From the NCBI GenBank assembly GCA_958298945.1, contig OY282610.1:21352233-21416232 (forward strand): a stretch of DNA of 64,000 nt. Direction: 5' to 3'. The notes beneath the pieces were generated by a model, which made no database searches, was not told the origin of the DNA, and saw only the letters and a program-made list of their open reading frames with translations. This stretch comes from Atherix ibis (taxonomy: Eukaryota > Arthropoda > Insecta > Diptera > Athericidae). Made by a program: the position numbers and the translations under genes. The stretch's first letter is position 1. Each line of letters begins with the position of its first letter. Positions 49,901 through 61,900 of this stretch are shown here, piece by piece.

Positions 49901-52900
49901 AAGAATAGGAAAAGAAAATTATGGCAATTTTACCCTATTTTTATGGGAAATAGTTTCCCGTAAACTTTTCCATGATAAAATACTAAAATCTTAGAGAATT
50001 TTCTTGAAAAAACTACAATTTTAAGGTTCAGTAAGCAACAACAATAAAAAATTGGGTTCGATTAATTTTTCTAAAAACAAAATTGGGTTAAATTGGTTTT
50101 GTACGTTGTTCAATCTTTTGATTTTATTGTATTTTTAAAAAAATATATCTGTTTGTTTTGAATTGAATTTTCAAAAATAAGAAAAAAATTCAAATTGCAA
50201 TTTTTCCGTTTTCAACAAATTGTCCAAAAATAATATTTTCTTTTAAAAGAAAACTTATCTACTAACGATATTAGTTTAGCTAGAATTATGTAATACTACA
50301 ATATATTGTATAACAAAAAATTATAAAACCATTAAAATAGCAGCCCCGCCATCTACCATCTACTAACGACATTTAAAATAATATTTACACCTTACGGTAT
50401 CTTTAAAAATTATGAACATCTGACGTCACCTAACGGAAAATATTTACACCTAAATAAAAAGATTCGAATTGTAATTTTTTCTTTGTCAAAAAATTGTAAA
50501 AAATAATATTTTCTTAAAAAACAATTCTGCCAACCTACAAAAAATTTTTTTTTATATTTCACAACATATTAATTAAGCTTGAATTTTTTTCCATACGATT
50601 TTTTATGGCAAATAACCAAATAGGAGGGGAAAAAACAATAAAAATATTTTTAAAAAAAAACTAATGAAAATGGCATCGCACTCGTCTACTGACGACATCT
50701 ACAAGGAATGTTAAAAAATTTTGTACATCTGACGTCACTTTGAAAATTGTTTATACCTAACGCCATCTGTTTATTTTTGAATTGTCTCAATTAGAAAATA
50801 CAAATTGCCATTTTGGTTTTTATATCAATAAATTGTGAATTTTATTAATAACACGCAAAAAAAAATATGTTACAAATACGAATTACCAATTTTATTTGCT
50901 TTTTCCTAACATTCGTTAAAGTTCACTAAATACTAACGGCGAATTAATTTGTATAAAAAGAAAAACTGTGCAATTATTATTGGTTGTTTATTTTTAATTT
51001 TTTTTTAAATAATCACAATAAAATTAGCAATAATTATTAGACTAGTGAAAAAATGCCATTAAAATCATTAACAAAACGCATATCAATTTTGATAAAGGCT
51101 TTTTTTTGGGAATAAATCAGAATTTCAATGATTAAATTTATTTATTTTTTTAATTTTTTTTAATAATTAAAAAAAATCTACGAAAGAAAAAAAAAATCTT
51201 TTTAAAGTTTTTCCAAAAAAAAAAAAAGTCCGCTTAATTGATTAATTTGAGTGACTGATTAACCGATTCATTTGATTTTTTGTTATCATTAATTATAATT
51301 GGTATTATTTTTTATTATTATTACTAATAATTTTATTACTTTTTCTGCTAATATTATTAATTTCAACTGTTTTATCAGCTAAGAACAATACAGGCTGTCT
51401 TTTAGTAATTATCTCATTTTTGTACTCTTAAATATTATAGTTTTAACAATATTTTCAATTTTCTTACCTTTCTCCTATAGATTTCTCTGGTCCTTTTTGG
51501 AAAGTGCTCCAAACAAAAAAACTAAAACAAAAAATTTAAGATTAATTAATTAAGACAATTTTTATATATATTTAACAAAAAAAAATTATAAAAATCCTGT
51601 TTGAAAATTGTTATTGGGTTTTTCATGAATTTAAAAAACCATTTTTCAAAAGAATAAAAACAAAATTGTTGCCATAAAACACGTGTTTAGAAATTTGTTT
51701 TTCAAAATGGCGTAAACTTTTATGGTCAAATTAAAAATATTTTGTTTTTTATTTGCTTTAGTTTATTTTTAAAGTATTATCGCTAAAGACAAGAAACTTA
51801 TTCGCTTCTGTAATCATTACAATTATTAAAATTACCCTGCATTAAAAAATACAGTCTTTAAGTGTGAAAGTTTCACACAAAACAAATAACAATGAAGATT
51901 ATTAAATTTTTTGAACTATAAGATATATATTTTTTTTTAAATATAAACAAAAATAACAAATCCTTTCTTTTCATTAAAAACGGTCTTTAATAATAATTAT
52001 TGAATTATTTATTAAAAACTTAAAAAAATATCTTCTTTTATTTTTGTTAATATATAAGAAAAGGTTAACAAAAACGATTTTATTTAAAATCATTTAAAAT
52101 AGAAAATAATTGATGAAAACCAAAAAAAAATTCTCCAAATTCAGAAAATCGCTTAATGGATTGCCTAAAATTTTTTATAAATTTTCTTTTATTTTTTACT
52201 TTTTTTTCTTTTAGCTTTTGTTTTTTTTTCCAAACAAATTTCCAAAAATCGAAAATTTTTAAATATTAAAAAATATAATTTTTTTCCCAAAATGTGACAT
52301 TTTATTTATGGGAATTTTCCACAAATTTTTATTAAAGTCAAACTCTTTGCTATGATCAAATTACAAAAGTGAAGAGGAAATAAATTATGGCAATTTTATT
52401 CTATTTTTATGGGAAATATTCTTACGTTAATTATTTCATGAAAAGATTATGGAAAAATTGTTTTTTTTTTGGGTTTCCGTTAGAAAACATAAAAAATTAG
52501 AAAAAAAAATTTCGAAGAAGAATAGGAAAAGAATATTATGGCAATTTTACCCTAATTTTATGGAACATCGTTTTCCGTTAAATTTTTTACGAAGATTATT
52601 TAAAAAGAAATAAAAAATTCAAGAAAAATAACAAAAATAAAAAATATTTACTAAAAAGGAAAGGGAAAAAATTATGGCCAAAATATTATGGAAAAGAATT
52701 TTACGTTATTTATTTCATGAAAACATTATGGACAAAATTGGTTTTTTTTTGTTGGTTTCCTTTATAAAAAAAAAGATATTAAAAATTCAAAAAAAATTAA
52801 CAAAAACAAAAAAATATATATACAAAAATGATAAAGAAGAAAAAATTAAGGCAATTTTACTCAGTTTTTATGGGAGATAATTTTACTTTAATTATTTCAT

Positions 52901-55900
52901 GAAAAAATTATGGAAAAAATTATTTTTTGTTTGGATTTCCCTGAGAAAACAAAAAAAAAAACGAAAAATAAATAGGAAAAGAAAATTATGGCAATTATAC
53001 CCTATTTTTATAGCAATTAGTTTCCCGTAAACTTTTCCATCAAAAGATTTTGGGGAAAAAATTGTCCTTTTTTTGGTTTTCTTTTAAAAAAAACTTATGA
53101 AAATTTTTAAAAAAATTAACATTAATAAAAAAAGAATTAAAGCGAAAAAAATTATGGCAATTTTACTCAGTTTTTATGGAAAATAATTTTACGTTAATTA
53201 TTTCATGAGAAAATTATGGAAAAAAATTGTTTTTTTGGGTTTTCCTGTGAAAACATGAAAAATTTAAAAAAAAATGTTCGGGGAAGAATAGAAAAAGAAA
53301 ATTTTGGAAAGTTTACCATAATTTTATGGGAAATAGTTTCCCGTAGACTTTTCCATCAAAAAATTTTGGGAAAAAAAATATGTTTTTTGGTTTCCCTTTA
53401 AAAAAAACTTATCCAAATTTTTAAAAAAATTAACATTAATAAAAAAAATTAAAGCGAAAAATTATGGCAATTTTACTCAGTTTTTATGGGCAATAATTTT
53501 ACGTTAATTATTTCATGAGAAAATTATGGAAAAAATTGTTTTTTTTTGGGTTTCCCTTGGAAACATAAATTTTTTTATAAAAATTGCAAAAACAAACAAA
53601 AATATTTACGAAAAAGAATAGGAAAATAAAATTTATGGCAATTTTACTCTAATTTTATGGCAAATAGTTTCCTTTTAACTTTTTCATGGAAAGATTATAA
53701 AAAAAAATTTACAAAATTATTAGGGAAAAAAATTAAGGTAATTTTACTGAGACTGAGTTTTTATGGCAAATAGTTTCCCTTTAAATTTCTCGTGGAAACA
53801 TTATTTTTTTAAAAAAAAAAATTTTTTGGGTTTCTCTTACAAAAAAAAAACAATTTGAAAATTTAAAAAAATAATAATATTTACAAAAAAAGAAAAGAAA
53901 AAGCTTTTTATTGTGAATCGACGATGAAAACTCTTTTAAGTTGTTCAACACTTTGTGAATGAAAGAAAGAAGCTCGAACAATTTCGCGTCTCTGTCTCGC
54001 CCATTGCCCCCACATTGACTTCTATTCTTCTTGTAAGTTTGTCTTTATTTCTATTCAAATTAGCAAACTACGCTGAACATTTTCCATGCGAGTGCGAACT
54101 TGATTGCAGAAATAAAGACACCGGCAATTTCGAACTTCTACTCTCATTTGCTTCTTCTCTTTCGGGGTACTTTCCCTCTTTTCACATTCGTTTTTCATTA
54201 ATTTTTTTCCCCCTTCAAATTATAGCATTTTCTATAATTTTTTTATGGACAATATTATAATTTTTTTTGTATTTTTATTTTTAACTATAGATAAAATTAT
54301 AATATTTTCGTTTTTTTTTTTGAGTATAATTATTTGCCAAATAATACGCAATTTTTTACCGGATGTTTTTTTTTGCTATTTTTAAATTTAAAGACTTTTT
54401 TGTGTTGTAGAAAATTATTTTACAATTTGTGCAACATCAAAAAAAAAAAATTTTTTTTTGAAAGAATTTCTATTAAAACTGTTTTTATTGAAAGCTTTTA
54501 TTAATTTGATTTTTTTTTGTTGCTTTCAGTTATTTCCTTGTAGTTTATTACTTTTTGTAGCGTAGCTTAATTTTTTGAATATATTTATTTGGTCCTCTTC
54601 CAATGTACAATATAATTTAGTAAAGAAATATTTCCCAACTAATTTTAATTTTAAAAAGTAATTTTCTTTCGCGTTACTTTTGCAAATTAGTTTTAAATAT
54701 TTTTTTTTCTCCAAAAATCAACGAATTGATGAAAAATTTGTCTTTACTTAACATAAAATTATAAAAATTCACAAAAAATATTGTAATCAATTTGAATAAA
54801 AAAAATAAAAAATAACAAGTGTCTATGAGTGTGAATTATTATTTTTAAGCAATTAAATTTCTTCTTATTTCCCTATTGCGCATCCTGAATTTTTAATTCA
54901 TTTCTTAGATTATTTTCTGTCCACCAAAGAACTTGATTTTCATTTTCTATTGTAATTAAATAATCATTTTTTTCACTACAATTATTATTATTTATTTATT
55001 TTTAACTAATCAAACAATATTTATACTAAAGAATATGAAAGAAACGAAACTAAATCTACGCAATTAAATTAGAATTCTGTGATTTGTTTTATTTTTAATC
55101 ATAATTTTTATCAATTATAAATTTACATCCTTTTTTTTGATTTTCTTGTATTGGTTTTTTATTCTTTTTATTTTCGATAAATGGATTTTATTTAATTTAA
55201 TTTTATAAGAAAAAAAACTGTTTTCTGTTGTTTTTTTAATTAAAATTTTAAAAAAATTATTAAATTTTTGTTTGTTTTTTGTTTTTGTTCAAAAAGTATC
55301 GTGAATTTTGAATTTCCGCGGGTTACGTATATTCAATTTTTTGTTGCGTAATGTTGGTACTCATGCCTCTCACTTAGTTAATTTTGGACAGCTGCTTTGC
55401 TTGCACGTGTTTTGGCACGTTTTCGATTTTTGCCCATTTTCGACCAAAAACAGCATCGCATTAACATTGCTAAGGAACTGTTGGACTCTGTCCGCGACTA
55501 CGCAAATTTGCTTCAGAGGGTCATAACTGGTGACGAATCATGGGTTTATGATTATGACGTGGAAACCAAAGCTCAATCATCCCAATGGAAGCTGCCGCAC
55601 GAGCCAAGACCGTAAAAAGCGCGCCTAGTTCGGTCGAACGTGAAGGTTTTGTTGCTTACAGTTTTCTTCGATTGCAGGGGCATGGTGCATCATGAGTTCT
55701 TGCCACAGGGTAAAACGGTCAATAAGGAATATTACCTGCAAGTAATGCGCATGTTGCGCGAAGCAATCCGCCAGAAACGCCCGGATTTGTAGAAGAACAA
55801 AAATTGGCTTTTGCACCTTGATAACGCCTCTGCTCACGCATCGTTGCTTGTGCGCGAAATGTTGACCAAAAACAACACACTAATATTGCCGCAGCCACCG

Positions 55901-58900
55901 TATTCTCCAGATCTGGCCCCCTATGACTTTTTCTTATTCCCGAAAAAGATTCTTTGATCCATTTTTTGGAATGGGCAAAAATCAAAAACGTCCAACCAAA
56001 GCAGCTGTCAAAAATTAACTGAGCATTCAAAATGGCCGAACTTGTCGGCATAAGTGAGAGATATGAGTACCAACATAACGCCACAAAAAATCGAAAATCG
56101 AATATATGTAACCCGCGGAATTTCAAAATTCACGATACTTTTTGAACAGACCTCATACGTGTATGTAAATTTTCTTGGTAATATTTTTAGAAAAAAGAAA
56201 AACTAGTTGAAAAATATTTATATTGAATAATTTTTGCTTTTTTTAGAAATCGCGCCGAAATGTCGCATACGTGTCGTGGAACGATATCATTGCACGGTGC
56301 TCTTATCCATGCGATTGACTCTTGTACATTTGTTATATCGAATGGTGGTACGCAAAGTTTTCATATAAAAGCAGCTAACGAAGTTCAACGTCAATCATGG
56401 GTAACAGCTTTAGAATTAGCTAAAGCGAAAGCCATGTAAGTTTTTTATTAAAAATTTACAAAAAAAAAAATTTAATTATTATCTTTATTAACTGATGTGT
56501 CAGATTTCAAAATTTGAGTTTTTCCTTGTCTAATGGTCCTAATTGTGCTTCCAAAAATATAAATTATATAAATCATGTTTTTATCAAATTTTTATATCAT
56601 TATATTGAGACACAAGATTTCTTCCAGGACTCGACCCTTTTGAGGTAACTTTTTCGGACTATAAATCAGTAAGAAAAAAAGCTCAACGGCGTCAAATCGC
56701 ACGATCTTGGCAACTTTTTGCGTAATAATGACAACATTTTTTATATAAATTGTATGATTTGTCTTGTGGAAAATACATAATGGTGTACAAAAAAAATCTT
56801 CAAGTTCAGAAGAAAAAAAATCACACTTTTCGTGAATACAATGGCTTTTCCTTTTCGAACCCCAAGACAAAGTTATCTTTTCGTTGATACAATGGCTTTT
56901 CCTTTCCGATTACAAAAAAAAAATTTCATTAAATCAATCTCTTGAGCAATATAATTTTTTTAAGGATTTTTCTTCTAAATTTTTGCTTCCTAAACAAACG
57001 TAAAAAAAGACACGTAAATGGGGAAATTTTTACATTTACAGATGAGCCACAGATAATTACCTTAAAATCGTTTCGTCCAATTCGATTTTATTAAAACGAT
57101 GCCATAAAACTTGTCAATTATTTTATTATAATATATCCTGTTTTAATTATTTTCAATTAAAAAGATCACATAAGTTCAAGGGAAATTTCTGGACCACCTT
57201 TATTTCTTAGATGCCTTCATAATAAGGAATTGTACCTAACCTTTATTATTATTTTTAAATTGACATCTGGTTTTTGTTTTCTTCTTATTTTTAATAAAAA
57301 TAAATACATTCTTTGATTTCGAAATGTTTTTTTTTTGTGTCCTTTCTATAATTATTTTCTAGTCGTGCCATGGAAAGTGAAGAAGAAGAAGAAACTACTG
57401 CACAGGCTGTTCCAAGTGAAGAATTGAACGCGGTCATTAAAGATCTAAATGAAAGGTATAAGAATATTAGTTTTATAACTTTTAATTAAAAACAAGAAAC
57501 CAAGAACTTTATTAGATTTATTTTTAAAATATTTTTTTTCTTTCAAAATATTTACTCCATTTCCGAATACATCTTTTTAAGGACTATTTATGAGTGTTTC
57601 TCTTAGTCCTTAAAAGTTTCTATTGTTCCCTTAGCAATTTGTTTTTTGTTTTTGTTTTTTTTTTATAAATTTCAGAAAGTTCCAAATAATTTTACTTATA
57701 TTACAAATAAAAAAATAATTAAAATAATCTATTTTTGATCTCATAAAAAAAAAATTAATGAACTTTTTTTTTCTACTATCTTTTTTAATATGTAAAAAAG
57801 AATTGATAATATACGTAGTTGCGTCGATTTAACATGGAAAGAGGTGTTGGCACTTCAAGGAATATTAGCCGAATTGGAATCTGGTGAAGATTTTGCCAGT
57901 AAAAGTAAACTTGTCAACGAACGTGCTAAACTTTTTCAGATAACGTCCTTAACAATGATCAAAGTGAGTATTTGTTTATTTAATTATTTTGTATTATTTG
58001 TATAGAATTTTATATACGTCAAAATGAAAAAAAATATAGCAGAGATATAATACAAACGTGAGAAATAACTGAAAAGTTTATATTTGTTTTGTTTTTTTTT
58101 TATAGAAAAAATTCCATTGAAAATGGTATTTTTTGGTGCAAATACAATAATTATGGTAAAAATCTTACAAAAAAATTCATTAATTATTCAAACAAATAAT
58201 TTCAGTCGTTGAGCATTATTTTTATAAATCGATTTTAATTGAAAAAAATATGATTAATATGCTATAATATAAAAACATTAATTTTGTATAAAAAAATTAA
58301 CAGATTGCTATAAAAAATGATGGTTGGTTATTTTTGCAATATAAAAAAATGTTACGAAATTTACTATAAAAGAAGATGATTTTCTTCAAAATTTTCTATA
58401 AATAAAAGATAGAAAAACTGCTTCAAAATTTGCTATAAAAAAAAGGTAGAAAATTTGCTATAAAAAGGCTTAGGATTTTTTTTTGCAATATAAACAATGT
58501 TAAAAATTTGTTATAAAAAAGATCTTGAATTTTTTAGAATATAAAAACTAAAAAAATTCAAGATCTTTGAATTCGCTATAAAAAGGATCCTTGATTTTTT
58601 CGTCAATACAAAAAAAATTGAGAATTTGCTATAAAAAAGATTTTGGATTTTTAACAATATAAAAAAGTGCAGAAGTTGCTATAAAAATGATCTTGGATTT
58701 TTTATGCAATACAAAAAAAAATTGAGAATTTGCTATAAAAAAGATTTTGAATTTTTGACAATACAAAAAAGTCCAGAATTTGTTATAAAAAAGATCGTGA
58801 ACTTCTTATGCAATTCAAAAATATTTCAGAATTTGCTATAAAAAAGATCTTGCATTTTTTGCAATACAAAAATGTCCAGAATTCGCTATAAAAAAGATCG

Positions 58901-61900
58901 TGGATTTTTTATGTAATACAAAAAAAATTGTTTATTTGCTATAAAAAAGATCTTGCATTTTTTGCAATACAAAAAAGTCCAGAATTTGCTATAAAAAGAA
59001 TCGTGAATTTCTTAAGCAATACAAAAAATTTGAGATTTTACTATAAAAAATATCTTGGATTTTTTACAATACAAAAAAGTCCAGAATTTGTTATAAAAAA
59101 GATCGTGAACTTCTTGTGCAATACAAAAATTTTTCAGAATTTGCTATAAAAAAGATGTTGCATTTTTTGCAATACAAAGAAGTCCAGAATTTTCTATAAA
59201 AATATCGTAAATTTCTTATGCAATACAAAAAAATTTGAGATTTTACTATAAAAAAGATTTTGGATTTTTTACAATACAAAAAAGTCCAGAATTTGTTATA
59301 AAAAAGATCGTAGATTTGTTTCCAATACAAAAAAAAATTTAGAATTTGCTATAGAAAAGTCTTTGATTTTTTAGCAATACAAAAAAGTCCAGAATTTGCT
59401 AAAAAAAGGATCGTGGCTTTAATATGAAAAGTAATGATTGATTCGCCATATAAAAGGTTGATTTTTTTTATGGCGAATCTACCTTTTCTTTTATGGTGAA
59501 TCACAATCATTACTGTTCATATTTTTAAAAAAACCAAACAGTTTTTTTTTAAGAAAGATGATAATTTTTGTTTAAATATAATAAAAATTCTTGCATTTTG
59601 CTATAAAATAAAAAGATTGTATAAAAATTTATATCCAAATTAAAAACAAAGTCCAACTCACTGTAGAGACAAATGAATTTGTTTTTCAATGAAATACTTT
59701 TTTATAACAAACAGATTAGAGTAAATAATAATATTGTCGACGCCATAAATTATCATTAAAAAAAATGACTGTTATCAAAAAAATTGCGCCAGAAAAAAAA
59801 CTGCAAAGGAACGTCTTTATCTACGAGTGTCTGTTTTGGTTACATATCAAAATGAATACAGCATTTTTGTTGTTGTTTTTTTCGTAGCGAATCGATATTT
59901 ATGGCGCCAGAATGTGTTACGTTTTCGTTCAAAGTTTACTAACTGTCAAAGTGTAACGCCACCCACTTACTCTTTAGGTCAAACTATTCCAATTTATGCC
60001 ATTCGAATTGATTTAGTCCAATCCTTCCCCTCTTTTTGAACAGTAGTAATTCGTCTTCTTCTTGGGCACCCAATTTACAGGCTTCTCCTTTTCGTATCAT
60101 CATTAATAAATTTTGTTATTATTGACTTTTGATTGCCCTTAGCACCGTACCTATTAACTTGCATTTCCACAGGGCATGAGTATCGAAATGGAAATGTTCA
60201 TTTGCACATTAAAATCAAATAAAATGGCGTCACTGAATGATAATGGCGGAATGTACTTTTTTGCACAATTCTTAATTCTGTAAACTAAACAAATTTGGTG
60301 AATTTTTTTGATTACTTTTAATACTTTTCTTATCAGTATTTTGTTTGTTCTATTTTTATTTTTAAAAACTCGCTTTAATCTGTTTCACAAGAAAATAAAC
60401 TTAATTCAATGCCGCTGTGTTTACGCTTGGAAATTGCATAGATAAATACTGAAATATTGATAATGAAACAGTTGAATTTGCAAATAATTCGATATGAATT
60501 GAAATAAACAAAGTGCATGTGAGAAATTGACAGCATCGATCGAAGTTAAAAAGCAAATGACGTGGCGGCAGTCCATATGGGATGAAATCAGAACGTCGAA
60601 TAATTATTTGATTACACAGAAGCAGAAAAAATACCATAAATAAATAAACTTCAATATTTCAGGAACTGATACACTCGTTGTATTAATTGCGGATTATTTT
60701 TAAATTGAATCCGATTTTCCCATATCGGATGTAATGTGATGCAAAATATATCATCAAATTGTACTGATTGTACGATGGAAGGGAATACAAATTCAAATCT
60801 ATCGTATACTAAAAGGTTTCTCAACTTATCGACGAACTGTCATTGACAACCATTCCTCTGAATCGTTACGAAATTATCAATTAATATCGATTAAATTTCA
60901 ATTAAAATTATTTTAGCTTTGATTAAATAATGAAAATTTTTTAATGCAATTAATTCGATGACCAAATTTAAATGGTAGGAGAATAATTCACTTTGAAAAA
61001 ACAATTGACAGAAAAATGACTAAAATTGTTTGCAAAAAAAAAAATAATTCACAAATTTTGAAATAGATTTTTTTATAAATTATTAAAAAAAAATGAAAAA
61101 TGTCAAATTTACCTAAAATAATATCGGAAAAAGGCAAGGGAAATTTTTTTTTGTAAAAATTTACGGGAATTAATAAAACTTGAAATATTTTTTCGAAAAA
61201 ATTTGCGAAAAATGCCAAAAAATTGGTAAACTTATCAAAAGTTGAATTGTTATAAAATTTTAATTTGTTTCTTTTAATTTAATAAAAAAATTAAACGTAA
61301 ACATAACTTATACAAATTTATAAAAATCATATTGAAAAAAATTCCCGAATATTTATTAACACATTTTTTAAGTATTTTATAAAAATTTGGGAAAAATGCC
61401 AAAAAAAATCAAACCTTTCGAAAAATTGAATTGATGCAATTTTTTTTACTTCTAATTTAATAAAATAATTAAAGGTAAACATAACTTATGCAAATTTATA
61501 AAAATCATATTGAAAAAAATTCCCGAATATTTATTAACACATTTTTTCGTATTTTATAAAAATTTGTGAAAAATGCCAAAAAATTCAAACCTTTCCAAAA
61601 ATTGAATTGATGGAATTTTTTTTTCTTTTAATTTAATAAAATAATTAAAGCTAAACATAACTTATGCAAATTTATAAAAATCTTGTTGAAAAAATTCCCG
61701 AATATTTATTAACACATTTTTTAGTATTTTATAAAAATTTGGGAAAAATGCCAAAAAAATCAAACCTTTCCAAAAATTGAATATTGATGCAATTTTTTTT
61801 CTTTTAATTTAAGAAAATAATTAAAGGTAAAAAACATAACTTATGCAAATTTATAAAAATCATATTGAAAAAAATTCCCGAATATTTATTAACACATTTT

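Larger units (their letters stand above)
1924..56246 (+). other. OSBP: OSBP intron 1, about 54.3 kb
   Basis: This intron splits the PH domain between strands 3 and 4. It starts GTAAAT and ends TTTTTTAG. It contains most of the transposons, arrays and hairpins listed separately, plus the 75-bp candidate exon at 39914-39988, which would divide it into about 38.0 kb and 16.3 kb. Confidence 0.9.

Noticed and set aside
53955..54260. 101-codon frame in a less AT-rich patch as a hidden OSBP exon
   Set aside because: No acceptor/donor pair gives the required phase, and the second half is hydrophobic low-complexity sequence unlike OSBP.
58928..59330. Frames of 73 and 79 codons with repeated peptide patterns
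   Set aside because: Translations of the 60-bp array on both strands, not a repeat protein.
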